Positions 28,342 to 37,256 of a stretch of DNA of 39,675 nucleotides are shown here, one piece after another (position 1 is the stretch's first letter; the number at the start of each line of letters is the position of its first letter). The notes under the pieces are model-generated. The model was not told where the DNA came from. It did no database searches and saw only the letters and a program-made list of their open reading frames with translations. The translations under genes and the position numbers were made by a program. This DNA comes from Thermodesulfobacteriota bacterium. GTDB taxonomy: Bacteria; Desulfobacterota; Thermodesulfobacteria; Thermodesulfobacteriales; Thermodesulfobacteriaceae. The stretch is from contig JAUQPD010000020.1 in assembly GCA_030550555.1 (NCBI GenBank), forward strand, positions 1 to 39,675, in the 5' to 3' direction.

Positions 28342-29466
28342 ATGACTATACCTCTTATTGACTTAAAGAGAGGCTACCACCTTTATGGCAGAGAGGTGGA
28401 AGAGGCGGTTTTACGTGTGATGAGGAGTGGTATGTATTTGAACGGTCCAGAAACCTCTGCCCTCGAGACGGAGCTTGCAGACTATTTAGGAGTGCGTTAT
28501 GCTGTTGGTGTTGCCTCTGGAACTGAAGCCCTTCACCTCATTCTCAAGGCACTTGAATTGCCTAAAAACTCCTATGTGCTCCTTCCTTCTTTTACCTTTG
28601 TAGCAACCTGTGAGGTAGTACTCAGAGCAGGATTAAAGCCCTATTTCGTAGACATAGAACCTGATACTGGTAATCTTTCTCCATCCGCCCTGAGGGACTC
28701 CTTTGAGATACTGAAAAGGCAAGGCAAGCTTGTTTCTGCGGTAATAGCAGTTAGTATATTTGGAATTCCAGCTGAGCTACAAGAAATAAGCTCTTTTTGT
28801 AGCCAAAATAACCTTATTTTAATCGAAGATTTTTGTCAGGCCTTTGGGGCTGAGCTTGCGGGTAAGAAGGTAGGCTCTTTTGGGTTTGCTAGTGCAACGT
28901 CCTTCTATCCTACAAAGAATCTTTCTGCTTTTGGTGATGGCGGTATGGTCTTTACAAATGATGAAACTCTTGCAAAAAAGATACGCATCCTCAAGGAACA
29001 TGGTCAAACAAAGAGCTACTACTATGAATATCATGGAATAAATGGAAGAATCGACGAAATCCAATGTGCGATTCTTCGAGTCAAATTTCGCTATTTTCCA
29101 CAGGAGCTTGAACTGAGAAGGACAATTGCCAAAAAATATTTTGAGCACCTTGCACACATATCAGAGATTAGGCTGTTTAAGCCTCCTCCTCACGGAAATC
29201 CAGCTTATTCCATTTTCTCAATACGAGTTCCTAATAGAGACTCTCTGAGAGACTTTCTAGAAAAGCGTGGAATATCCACACGTATTTACTATCCCCTCCC
29301 CCTACATCTCCAACCAGTATATAGAGATCTATCCTTCAGTGAGGGCGATCTGCCACAAACAGAGGCTCTTTGTAAAGAAGTGCTGAGTCTACCCTTTCAT
29401 CCTTATCTAACAGAAGAGGAACAGGAAACTGTAATTAGAGCCATATATGAGTTCTTTGAGGGTTAA
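28342..29466 (+). CDS. DegT/DnrJ/EryC1-type PLP sugar aminotransferase
   Basis: The 374-residue product has the family signatures: opening IPLIDLKRGY, ASGTEALHLIL, PSFTFVAT, IEDFCQAFGA (Asp163) and the PLP lysine Lys192 in FYPTKNLSAFGDGG, then GINGRIDEIQCAIL. Such enzymes transaminate nucleotide-linked keto-sugars for cell-surface glycans. The exact substrate cannot be told. It lies 57 nt after lolA and 3 nt before the next gene, so it is probably part of an envelope-related operon. Confidence 0.9.
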   Translation: MTIPLIDLKRGYHLYGREVEEAVLRVMRSGMYLNGPETSALETELADYLGVRYAVGVASGTEALHLILKALELPKNSYVLLPSFTFVATCEVVLRAGLKPYFVDIEPDTGNLSPSALRDSFEILKRQGKLVSAVIAVSIFGIPAELQEISSFCSQNNLILIEDFCQAFGAELAGKKVGSFGFASATSFYPTKNLSAFGDGGMVFTNDETLAKKIRILKEHGQTKSYYYEYHGINGRIDEIQCAILRVKFRYFPQELELRRTIAKKYFEHLAHISEIRLFKPPPHGNPAYSIFSIRVPNRDSLRDFLEKRGISTRIYYPLPLHLQPVYRDLSFSEGDLPQTEALCKEVLSLPFHPYLTEEEQETVIRAIYEFFEG

Positions 29467-29469
29467 ACT

Positions 29470-30249
29470 ATGGATATCCACATATCTATACCCTTTGAGC
29501 TATTGAGAGAGCGTTATCTTGAAACTGTTATAAAAAACAGAATTTCCGTTGAGATTTCTTTAAAGGCTGAAATTCTTGACAAGACTGAAAGGAAAACCTT
29601 TAGAGAAGTAGCCTCAATTTTGAAAAGCGAAGCTATCAACACCTCTATACACCTTCCCTTCATGGATCTCTCTCTTGCTGGATTTGATGTTTTGGTAAGA
29701 GAGATCAGCTTAAGGCGACTTCTTCAAGCAATGGAAATTGCTTCTATCTTTTCACCAAAAGTCTGTGTTTTTCATTCCGGCTATCACCCAGACTATCATC
29801 GTGAAGAAAAGCTAAATTGGAGAGCCATTTTCATTGAGATTAGCCTTCCAAGGATTATTAAGCGTGCAGAAGACCTTGCATTAAAACTTGCCCTTGAAAA
29901 TACTTTTGAACCTGAGCCTCAATTCATGCTTCCGATTTTTGAAAGTTTTTCGAGCCTACTTTATTGGTGTTTTGATCCAGCTCACGCCCGTGTTTTTTCA
30001 GAAATAGATGAACTTCAGTGGCTTCAGATTCTTTATAAATATCTTTGCGAAATCCATTGCCATGACAATAACGGCAAGTGGGATGAACACCTTGCCCTCG
30101 GACAAGGAGTTATAAGGTTTAACGAAATCTTTGACTTTCTTTTCCGAAACAATTTGAGACCCCTCTTAACAATTGAAGCCAAGAAAGAAGAAGATGCTCT
30201 ACTTTCTCTCCAATACCTTCGCCATATTTTGACAGAAAGATTTGGCTAA
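29470..30249 (+). CDS. Sugar-phosphate isomerase / AP-endonuclease-2-like TIM barrel protein
   Basis: The 259-residue product follows the xylose isomerase-like TIM-barrel pattern: an N-terminal IHISIPFELL, INTSIHLPFMDLS, CVFHSGYH, LALENTFEPEP with the metal-binding Glu, CFDPAHARVF, and IHCHDNNGKWDEHLALGQG near the end. His, Glu and Asp residues in these motifs are likely metal ligands. Substrate unknown. It starts 3 nt after the aminotransferase and ends 2 nt before the transglycosylase, so it is co-transcribed with both. Confidence 0.82.
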   Translation: MDIHISIPFELLRERYLETVIKNRISVEISLKAEILDKTERKTFREVASILKSEAINTSIHLPFMDLSLAGFDVLVREISLRRLLQAMEIASIFSPKVCVFHSGYHPDYHREEKLNWRAIFIEISLPRIIKRAEDLALKLALENTFEPEPQFMLPIFESFSSLLYWCFDPAHARVFSEIDELQWLQILYKYLCEIHCHDNNGKWDEHLALGQGVIRFNEIFDFLFRNNLRPLLTIEAKKEEDALLSLQYLRHILTERFG

Positions 30250-30251
30250 TA

Positions 30252-31328
30252 ATGGCAAGAGTATTCATCGTTCTTTTATTTTTGCTATTTCTACATTCTC
30301 CTTTAGGCTCTCAAGTTGAGCGGGATCTTCTCTCAGAATACATTGAGAATGTGGAAATTCTTCCTGCAGACATTGTGAAGCATCTCCCGCAGGACATAAA
30401 TGCCCAGATTAGTTATTATGTGCAGTATTTTACTACGGAAAAGAGAGATGTTATTCAGAGGTGGTTCAAAAGATGCGAACCTTATCTTCCCTATTTTAGG
30501 GCAATTTTCAGAGAGGAGGGGCTACCTGAAGATCTCATCTATCTTGCCATAGTTGAAAGTGGCTGTAATCCCTTTGCGGTTTCTCCTGCAGGAGCAGTGG
30601 GGATCTGGCAGTTCATGGAGGCAACTGCAAGACAATATGGTCTAAGAATAGACTATTGGATTGATGAAAGACGAGACTTTATTAAAGCTACCTATGCCTC
30701 TGCCCGCTATCTTAAGAGGCTTTATCAATTTTTTGGAGATTGGAGACTTGCGGTAGCCAGTTATAATGCAGGAGAGGGAAGAGTTTCGAGGGCCTTAAGG
30801 GCAAAAAATTTAGCTGACTATTGGAAACTCATGCTAAGTGGAGCTATACCCTTTGAGACCTTTGCCTATGTCCCCCAATGGCTTGCCGTTACAATTATTG
30901 TCAAAAATCCAGAAAAATATGGATTTACACCAATTATAGAAACACCCTGGGATTTTATCGAGGTTGAGGTCCCAGGGGGAATTGATCTAAGGGCCCTTAC
31001 CCTCTGTGCAGAAACTGATCTGGAAACAATGCGTAAGCTCAATGCAGAACTAAGAAGAGAACTTACTCCTCCAAATGGAACCTACATCTTGAAGATACCC
31101 TTCTCCTCAAAAGGCGTGTTTTACAAAAATCTATCTCAAATAAAACTGAAAGAGGTAACTTTGCAAACTCCAGAAGGTAAAGTCACAGTTTATCTCCTTG
31201 AAGACCAAGAACTTTCTCCTACAAATAAAGACAAATCTACTTCAGTGGTAACCTCTAATAGAAATACGAACACTAATCAAAAGAGTGACTCAAAGAGACA
31301 GACAAGAAAAAAGAGCTCCCGTCAGTAG
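30252..31328 (+). CDS. Membrane-bound lytic murein transglycosylase, MltD-like
   Basis: The 358-residue product begins with a signal peptide (MARVFIVLLFLLFLHSPLG). The SLT domain contains the catalytic glutamate E102 in LAIVESGCNPFAVSPAG, then VGIWQFMEATARQYGL and LAVASYNAGEGRV. It cuts peptidoglycan glycan strands in the periplasm. After the domain there is an MltD-type segment but no clear LysM repeat, and the tail is rich in Ser, Thr, Asn, Lys and Arg. No lipobox is visible. Its stop is separated from the stop of the opposing parB gene by one base. Confidence 0.92.
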   Translation: MARVFIVLLFLLFLHSPLGSQVERDLLSEYIENVEILPADIVKHLPQDINAQISYYVQYFTTEKRDVIQRWFKRCEPYLPYFRAIFREEGLPEDLIYLAIVESGCNPFAVSPAGAVGIWQFMEATARQYGLRIDYWIDERRDFIKATYASARYLKRLYQFFGDWRLAVASYNAGEGRVSRALRAKNLADYWKLMLSGAIPFETFAYVPQWLAVTIIVKNPEKYGFTPIIETPWDFIEVEVPGGIDLRALTLCAETDLETMRKLNAELRRELTPPNGTYILKIPFSSKGVFYKNLSQIKLKEVTLQTPEGKVTVYLLEDQELSPTNKDKSTSVVTSNRNTNTNQKSDSKRQTRKKSSRQ

Positions 31329-31329
31329 C

Positions 31330-32214
31330 TTAATTCCTTTCAAATTTCTTTAGTTTCTCTAAAAAACTTTCCGCACTTTCGAGATCTGAAAAACAAAAAA
31401 CGAAATAGGTCTTATTACCTTTCATCTTCACTTCAACGGGTGCCCCTATAAGTTTGCTGACCTCATCTGCAAGAGCTTTGAGATCTTCATCAATCTCTTT
31501 TTCCTTCCTCTTTGGCCTTTCTCTCAAAAGGGAGGCTACAAGCCTTTCTGTCTCCCTGACAGAAAGGGCCTTCTCCAGGATTATGTCCCGTGCCTTCATT
31601 TGAAGCTCTTCTGATGGCAGACTGAGAAGGGCTTTGCAGTGCCCCATAGTTAACCTTTCTTCAAGCAGATCCTCCTGAATCCGTTCTGGTAGCTTGAGAA
31701 GACGTAGAGTATTCGCTACTGTAGCTCTGTCCTTCCCAACCCTTTCAGCTATCTCCTCTTGAGTGAGGTTGAAGCGTTCAATTAAATTCTTATAGGCATA
31801 GGCAATTTCCATGGGATTAAGATCTTTTCTTTGGAGGTTTTCCATTATAGAGATAAGTAGCGCTTCTTCATCATTTAGCTCTTTTATAATCACTGGAACT
31901 TTGGCTAATCCCAATTTCTTTGCAGCCCTAAGACGTCTTTCACCTGCAACACACTCATAGAGCTCATCTGTTATCTTTCGCACAACAATTGGTTGAATAA
32001 TTCCCTTTTCTTCAATGGACTTCACTAATTCTTCAAAGGACTCATCCTCTCTAAAGGTGATCCTTGGCTGAAGACTAAAGAAGGTGATCGCCTCAGTTGG
32101 AAGTTCAGTAATTGCTTCTGACTTATCTACGGATTTTGATTCTTTTTCATCAAGCTCTGGAATTAGCTCAGCAAGTCCTTTGCCAAGAGCCTTTTTCTTA
32201 AATCTTAGTGCCAT
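31330..32214 (-). CDS. parB: Chromosome-partitioning protein ParB
   Basis: The 294-residue product has the ParB pattern: LQPRITFREDESFEELVKSI, the CTP-binding GERRLRAAKKLGLAKVPV, ENLQRKDLNPMEIA, and a helix-turn-helix region (LTQEEIAERVGKDRATVANTLRLLKLP). The C-terminal 60 residues should dimerise. It binds parS sites and slides along DNA as a CTP-gated clamp. No parA gene and no full parS palindrome were seen in the window. It starts 6 nt after gatA, so it is co-transcribed with gatCA, an unusual neighbour. Confidence 0.95.
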   Translation of the reverse strand: MALRFKKKALGKGLAELIPELDEKESKSVDKSEAITELPTEAITFFSLQPRITFREDESFEELVKSIEEKGIIQPIVVRKITDELYECVAGERRLRAAKKLGLAKVPVIIKELNDEEALLISIMENLQRKDLNPMEIAYAYKNLIERFNLTQEEIAERVGKDRATVANTLRLLKLPERIQEDLLEERLTMGHCKALLSLPSEELQMKARDIILEKALSVRETERLVASLLRERPKRKEKEIDEDLKALADEVSKLIGAPVEVKMKGNKTYFVFCFSDLESAESFLEKLKKFERN

Positions 32215-32220
32215 TGGTGC

Positions 32221-33675
32221 TTAAAGGATTGGTGGTGTTAGCTTAAGACACAGGGTTTTTTCAATCTGGTATGCAAGCGTAAGAACTAGTTCATCTCTGA
32301 AGGCAGGCCCTATAATCTGAGCTCCCACAGGGAGCCTCTCTGCAGTTAACCCTACGGGGATACTTATAGCTGGAAGCCCCGCAAGATTCACTGGTATTGT
32401 AAATATATCAGAGAGATACATTTGGAGAGGATCCTTTGTTTTTTCTCCTATCTTAAACGGTGGAGTAGGAGTAGTTGGAGCCAATATAAGATCTACCTCT
32501 TTGAAGGCCCTCTCAAAGTCCTCCTTAATGAGGGTCCTCACTTTAGAGGCCTTCAAATAGTAAGCATCATAGTAGCCAGCAGAAAGGGCATAGGTTCCAA
32601 GCATAATCCTTCTTTTGACCTCTTTGCCAAAGCCCAGGGATCTACTCTTTTTGTAAAGGTCAATCAACCCCTTTGCATCTGCCCTAAAACCATACTTAAT
32701 TCCATCATATCTTGCAAGATTTGAGCTTGCCTCAGCAGGAGCAACAATATAATAGGTTGCGATTGAATATTTAGTATGGGGGAGATTTATTTCTTTAATT
32801 GTGTGTTTCTCAGAGAGAGCTTTGATTACCTCTTCAAGGATCTTTGTAACCTCTGGATCTAAATCTCCTGAAAAATATTCGCGGGGGAGTCCAATTACAA
32901 ATTTCTGTTGCACATTTTCTCTTATAAATGTGAGGTAATTGGGGACTTCTATATCAGCTGAGGTTGAGTCCCTGGGATCAAAACCTGCAATAATGTTTAA
33001 CAGTAAAGCGGTATCCTCCACATCTAATGCAAAAGGTCCTATTTGGTCTAAAGATGAGGCAAAGGCAACAAGTCCAAATCTGGATACAAGTCCGTAGGTC
33101 GGCTTCATTCCAACGACACCACAAAAACTTGCTGGTTGCCTGATGGATCCACCAGTATCTGATCCAAGGGATCCAAGCCCCATTCTTGTTGATACAGCTA
33201 CAGCAGATCCACCTGAAGAACCTCCTGGTACTCTCTCGAGATCCCAAGGGTTGTAGGTAGGATGAAAGGCAGAATTTTCTGTTGAGGACCCCATCGCGAA
33301 TTCGTCCATATTTGTCTTTCCAAGAAAGATAGCTCCCTCTCTTTTCAATCTCTCAATTACAGTAGCATCATAGGGAGCTATATAATTTGCAAGGATCCTT
33401 GAAGCACAGGTCGTCGGATGCCCCTTAATCAATATATTGTCTTTAATACTGATAGGTATTCCTTCAAGAGCACCAGCTCTTCCCTCTCTCCACCTTCTGT
33501 CTGCTTCTTCTGCCTGCTTTAAAACCCACTCTTCATTTACATATAGAAAAGCCCTAACTTTGGGATCAACTTTCCTCACATGCTCAAGAAATACCTGAGC
33601 AACTTCTCTACAGGAAATCCTTCTCTCTTTGAGCTCTGAGTAGAGACTAAGTATTGTTATGTTTTTAAGATCCAT
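32221..33675 (-). CDS. gatA: Aspartyl/glutamyl-tRNA amidotransferase subunit A
   Basis: The 484-residue product has the amidase triad region: Lys78 in PISIKDN, Ser153 in PGGSSGGSAVAV and Ser177 in GSDTGGSIRQPAS. It supplies ammonia to convert Glu-tRNA(Gln) or Asp-tRNA(Asn). GatC is just upstream; GatB is not in this window. The start at 33675 gives the usual length. Confidence 0.96.
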   Translation of the reverse strand: MDLKNITILSLYSELKERRISCREVAQVFLEHVRKVDPKVRAFLYVNEEWVLKQAEEADRRWREGRAGALEGIPISIKDNILIKGHPTTCASRILANYIAPYDATVIERLKREGAIFLGKTNMDEFAMGSSTENSAFHPTYNPWDLERVPGGSSGGSAVAVSTRMGLGSLGSDTGGSIRQPASFCGVVGMKPTYGLVSRFGLVAFASSLDQIGPFALDVEDTALLLNIIAGFDPRDSTSADIEVPNYLTFIRENVQQKFVIGLPREYFSGDLDPEVTKILEEVIKALSEKHTIKEINLPHTKYSIATYYIVAPAEASSNLARYDGIKYGFRADAKGLIDLYKKSRSLGFGKEVKRRIMLGTYALSAGYYDAYYLKASKVRTLIKEDFERAFKEVDLILAPTTPTPPFKIGEKTKDPLQMYLSDIFTIPVNLAGLPAISIPVGLTAERLPVGAQIIGPAFRDELVLTLAYQIEKTLCLKLTPPIL

Positions 33676-33714
33676 AGTTTAAACCCCTTACTTGTATCCC
33701 CAAGAGTAATTCCA

Positions 33715-34008
33715 CTACGGTGCTTTAACCACCTTAGGAACAACAATTGCACCTTCCTTTAACTCAGGTGCATTCTGAAGTAGAGCTTGAAGATCTTCAA
33801 ATTCCTTTACTTCATCTTCTCTAAAGGGTGTCATCTTTTTGTACGGATGAAAGGTTGGAACAACTCCTGAGGTATCAACTTCCCTCAATTCTTGAAAATA
33901 GTCAAGAATTTTAGATAGTTCTTGTGTAAAATTTTCAAGTTCTTCAGACGAGAATTCAAGCTTTGCAAGATGGGCAATTTTTAACACTTCATCCTTAGAG
34001 ATAGGCAT
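33715..34008 (-). CDS. gatC: Aspartyl/glutamyl-tRNA amidotransferase subunit C
   Basis: The 97-residue product has the GatC pattern: opening ISKDEVLKIAHLAKLEFSSEEL, then LSKILDYFQELREVDTSGVVPT and FREDEV. It wraps around the GatA-GatB interface. It is the first gene of the gatC-gatA-parB unit, with AGGAGG upstream of the ATG at 34008 and gatA 39 nt downstream. Confidence 0.95.
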   Translation of the reverse strand: MPISKDEVLKIAHLAKLEFSSEELENFTQELSKILDYFQELREVDTSGVVPTFHPYKKMTPFREDEVKEFEDLQALLQNAPELKEGAIVVPKVVKAP

Positions 34009-34040
34009 AGAGGGACCTCCTACAGACTAACTGGTTTCCA

Positions 34041-34068
34041 AGTATAACTCAATTTCTGTCTTTTTAAA
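34041..34068 (-). promoter_or_regulatory. Candidate promoter of gatC-gatA-parB
   Basis: The minus strand has TTTAAA (34063-34068), a 16-nt spacer and TATACT (34041-34046), about 33 nt before the gatC start. The -10 box is good and the -35 box is poor. The 159-nt gap also serves the lipoprotein gene on the other strand. Confidence 0.4.
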
Positions 34069-34167
34069 GGGCTTGGCCGGGGCAAGTTGCAAGTTTCTCA
34101 GTTCCTGTTATCTTGAATAATATAGGTTTAATTTAACTATTAATTTCAAACTTTTGGAGGTGAGCAA

Positions 34168-34578
34168 ATGAAAAAAACAAAGGCCTTTGTGGGAATTCTT
34201 TTAGTGTTTTTTTTGGTGAATATCTTTTTAACCTCTTGCACACCTACTCTTGACAAAAAGACCAAGGAGGGAGCTACAGTTGGTGCAATAGCTGGAGCAG
34301 CTCTTGGTGTGCTCTTTGACGCTCATAATAGGTGGAGGGGAGCCATTCTTGGTGCAGTTATTGGTGGAATTATTGGGGGCACTGCTGCCCAGATTATGGA
34401 TAGAGCGAGTAAAGAGTCTGCTACCTATAGGAAACCTGTAACATATGTTAGTGAAGACAACGTTCAAAAGGTCTCTGCTGAGCCGGTAAGAAGTGAAGGA
34501 AGATGTGAATGGGTCAAAGTCCAATACTATGAACACGGAAGACTTGTGAAGGAAGAAATGAGAAGGGTTTGCCCCTAA
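34168..34578 (+). CDS. Glycine-zipper outer-membrane lipoprotein
   Basis: The 136-residue product has a lipoprotein signal peptide with lipobox LTSC (Cys24). Residues about 36-75 contain two glycine-zipper segments, GATVGAIAGAALGVLF and GAILGAVIGGIIGGTAA, typical of small surface lipoproteins that oligomerise in or near the outer membrane. The C-terminal half has two cysteines (in GRCEWVKVQYYE and RRVCP) that could form a disulfide. GGAGGTGAG lies just before the ATG. Function unknown. Confidence 0.88.
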   Translation: MKKTKAFVGILLVFFLVNIFLTSCTPTLDKKTKEGATVGAIAGAALGVLFDAHNRWRGAILGAVIGGIIGGTAAQIMDRASKESATYRKPVTYVSEDNVQKVSAEPVRSEGRCEWVKVQYYEHGRLVKEEMRRVCP

Positions 34579-34579
34579 T

Positions 34580-35779
34580 TTAGCTGAGACTCAAGAGGGC
34601 CTCCTTAAGTCTTCTACAGGCCCTCTCTATGTTTTCCTCGGACGTAGCAAAGGAAATTCTCAAAAACTTATCATCACCAAAAGCTACACCCGGAACAAGA
34701 GCAATTCTTGCTGACTCTAAGAGATATTCTGCCATTTCAACAGAGCCATTAATGACCTTTCCATCAGGGGTCTTTTTTCCATAATAACTTGAAAAATCAG
34801 CAAACAAGTAGAAGGCTCCCTGAGGCTCAATAAATCTTAACTCAGGAATTTCCTCTAAGAGCTTACAAAGGAGCTTTGCTCTTCGGGCATAGGCCTCAAC
34901 CATAGGTTGGACTATGTGGTCTTCTAATTTCAGGGCCTTTTCTGCTCCTTTTTGAGCAAAAGATGTAGCATGGCTTGTGCTTTGGCCTTGGATCTTGGAG
35001 CAGGCGGAAATTACTTCCTTTGGCCCTACTGCCCAACCAATGCGCCATCCCGTCATAGCATAGGTTTTAGAAACACCATTTACAATAAAGACCTGATCCC
35101 TTAATCCTGGAGCAACAGAGAGGATATTCTCAGGTCTCCCACGGTCAAAGCGTAGCCTGTCATAAATATCATCACTTATCACCCAAAGACCATGACGCTC
35201 AGCAATCTCTGCAACTGCTTTAAGAAAATCCCTTGAATATATAAGTCCTGTTGGATTAGATGGACTATTAAGGATTATACCTACAGTCTTTGAGGTAATT
35301 TGCTTTATAATCTCTTCGGGTTCCGGCTCAAATCTCTTTTCAAATTTAGATTCTACAATCTTAGGCACCCCGCCTCCACAGATAACGATTTCTGGATAGG
35401 ACACCCAGTATGGTGAGAGTATCAGGACCTCATTACCAGGATCAACGAGAGCAAGAATTAAATTAAATATCGCCTGCTTTGCGCCAGAGGTAACGATCAC
35501 CTCATCAGGCTGATACTTAAATCCATAATCCCTTTCAAGGCGTTCACATATTGCTCTCCTTAGGGATAGTATCCCTGGTGTGGGAGTATACTTTGTAAAC
35601 CCTTCATTGAGAGCACTAATACAGGCTTCTTTAATAGGTCCTGGTGTATCGAAATCAGGCTCACCTGCAGAGAGATTTATCACATCAACACCTTGCTCTT
35701 TTAAAGCCTTAGCCTTAGCATCTACAGCTAAAGTAGCAGAGGGTCTTAAAGCCCTAACCCGTTCAGAAAGTTTGAACAT
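34580..35779 (-). CDS. Class I PLP aminotransferase, aspartate type
   Basis: The product is 399 residues from the ATG at 35779, chosen over the TTG two codons upstream because GGAGG is 7 nt before the ATG. The signatures are INLSAGEPDFDTP, VTSGAKQAIFN, NSPSNPTGLIYS, DDIYDRL and the PLP lysine in VNGVSKTYAMTGWRIGWAVG. It matches the bacterial aspartate/prephenate aminotransferase group (AspC/AspB). It should exchange amino groups between aspartate and 2-oxoglutarate. The exact substrate range is not certain. Confidence 0.93.
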   Translation of the reverse strand: MFKLSERVRALRPSATLAVDAKAKALKEQGVDVINLSAGEPDFDTPGPIKEACISALNEGFTKYTPTPGILSLRRAICERLERDYGFKYQPDEVIVTSGAKQAIFNLILALVDPGNEVLILSPYWVSYPEIVICGGGVPKIVESKFEKRFEPEPEEIIKQITSKTVGIILNSPSNPTGLIYSRDFLKAVAEIAERHGLWVISDDIYDRLRFDRGRPENILSVAPGLRDQVFIVNGVSKTYAMTGWRIGWAVGPKEVISACSKIQGQSTSHATSFAQKGAEKALKLEDHIVQPMVEAYARRAKLLCKLLEEIPELRFIEPQGAFYLFADFSSYYGKKTPDGKVINGSVEMAEYLLESARIALVPGVAFGDDKFLRISFATSEENIERACRRLKEALLSLS

Positions 35780-35804
35780 CCTCAATCCTCCTTAGACCAA
35801 CAAT

Positions 35805-36359
35805 TTACTCTTTGAAAAATTCTCTTCTGAGCATCTCAAGAACATTTTCCTCTTTGATAATCTTCCTGAGTAGTTCCTTCAGGTAGACACAATCGGTAAT
35901 CTCCCTTATTTTCCTTTCAATGTCCAGTGGAACATATCCCTCCTTTGTCTCTACTGAGAGAAGCACCATATCCTGTGCATTCCTGAGAGATCCCTACTGA
36001 AGACCTTCCTCCATCAACTCGTCAATTATGGTCCTCAACTTTTCATCCCTCCCATCTATCAAAATTTCCTTTATTTCGGTGTTATCAATCTTTCCAACCT
36101 GCTGTATATAAAGTATACTCATCTTCAAAAACATTTCAATTTCCTCTTTAAAATCTCTCTCATGTGTGATAATCAAATCCGCAAGCTCCCTAAGAAGTCT
36201 CTCTAAGTTGGCTCTTACCTCTCTTCGGGCAACTGCACCCATAGCAGTGAGCAAAATCCTATTTCTGCTCAAATTCCTTATATTCCTGGGATTTTGAAAA
36301 ATAAACTTAAAAAAGCTGTCATGTATAGGCTGTAACTCGCTTCTAGAAGCTATCTTCAT
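35805..36359 (-). pseudogene. Decayed Rpn/PD-(D/E)XK-type nuclease-transposase remnant
   Basis: The first 121 codons (36359 down to 35994) start with HDSFFKFIFQNPRNIRNL, which resembles the N-terminus of the Rpn/YhgA-like recombination-promoting nuclease family. They then jump to the helical C-terminal part, with the catalytic middle apparently deleted. A TAG at 35994-35996 stops the frame, but the same frame continues for 62 more codons to a TAA at 35805, with family-like sequence (DMVLLSVETKEGYVPLDIER). The whole is about 184 codons compared with about 300 in intact members. The ATG overlaps the truA stop. It is most likely non-functional. Confidence 0.72.
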
Positions 36360-37162
36360 AGTTCAATCTTATAGGGAGGATATCTATCAAACACTTCAAC
36401 TTCCTTATATTCAATGTATTTTAGACAAAGTCCCTGAGGAGGAGCAGGTGGTGGTGCCACTTTCCGATCCCTTGCAAGGAGGATATTTCTAAAATCTTCA
36501 ACTGTAAGTCTCCCTCTTCCGACTTCTACAAGGGCTCCTACAAGGTTTCTCACCATATAACGCATAAATCCCTCACCAGTAATTTCAAATGCAAGAAGAT
36601 GCTTCTGATGAGGACTCCAGTAGAACTTTGCATCAAGCACTCTCCTTACTGTTGTCTTAATATCAGTGCCACTTTTGCGAAAACTGGCAAAATCCTTTTC
36701 TCCTATAATCTCTGGCAAACACTCTTCCATAGCAGTAATATTAAGCTTTTCTGGAACCCACCAAGAGTAAAGTCTTAAAAGCGGATTCCTTACTGGATAA
36801 TTATAAATATAATATACATAGGTCTTCCAGAGGGCATCTCTCTGGGGATGAAATTTAAAATCAACTTCTTCAATCTGCCATACTGAAATATCTTTTGGCA
36901 AAAGCCCATTTAGGGCACGAAAAATTACCTCAAGAGGCTTATCAGAGGTGGTTAGAAAGTGGGCTACCTGATAGAGAGCATGAACTCCAGCATCAGTTCT
37001 TCCAGCAGATCTCACTTTTACTTTATGGCCAAGAACCTGCCTCAAGACCTCCTGCAAAAGTCCCTGAATAGTAGGACCCTTCGGCTGAACCTGAAAACCT
37101 AAATAGTTTGTTCCATCATAAGCTATAAAAAGTCTAATATTTCGAACCTTAACCTCACTCAT
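36356..37162 (-). CDS. truA: tRNA pseudouridine synthase A
   Basis: The 268-residue product has the TruA signatures: IRLFIAYDGTNYLGFQVQP, the catalytic aspartate in RSAGRTDAGVHALYQVAHF, and FMRYMVRNLVGALVEVGRG. It makes pseudouridine at positions 38-40 of tRNA anticodon stems. It is full length and lies between two decayed genes, overlapping the downstream remnant by 4 nt. Confidence 0.96.
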   Translation of the reverse strand: MSEVKVRNIRLFIAYDGTNYLGFQVQPKGPTIQGLLQEVLRQVLGHKVKVRSAGRTDAGVHALYQVAHFLTTSDKPLEVIFRALNGLLPKDISVWQIEEVDFKFHPQRDALWKTYVYYIYNYPVRNPLLRLYSWWVPEKLNITAMEECLPEIIGEKDFASFRKSGTDIKTTVRRVLDAKFYWSPHQKHLLAFEITGEGFMRYMVRNLVGALVEVGRGRLTVEDFRNILLARDRKVAPPPAPPQGLCLKYIEYKEVEVFDRYPPYKIEL

Positions 37163-37253
37163 AACCTCAGATAGTCCTCTATTTCGCTCACAAACTTATC
37201 AATATGTTATACATCCTATTCAATTTTGAACTAACTAAAACTTTGTCAGCCAT
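37160..37253 (-). pseudogene. Possible remnant of a HepT (DUF86/HEPN) toxin gene
   Basis: Directly after the nucleotidyltransferase remnant, an ATG at 37253 opens a short frame beginning MADKVLVSSKLNRMYNILI, which resembles the start of HepT proteins. The frame breaks, and a neighbouring frame continues FVSEIEDYLRL into the truA start. This is only about 30 codons, so the assignment depends mainly on the order nucleotidyltransferase then HepT. Confidence 0.4.
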
Positions 37254-37256
37254 AAA

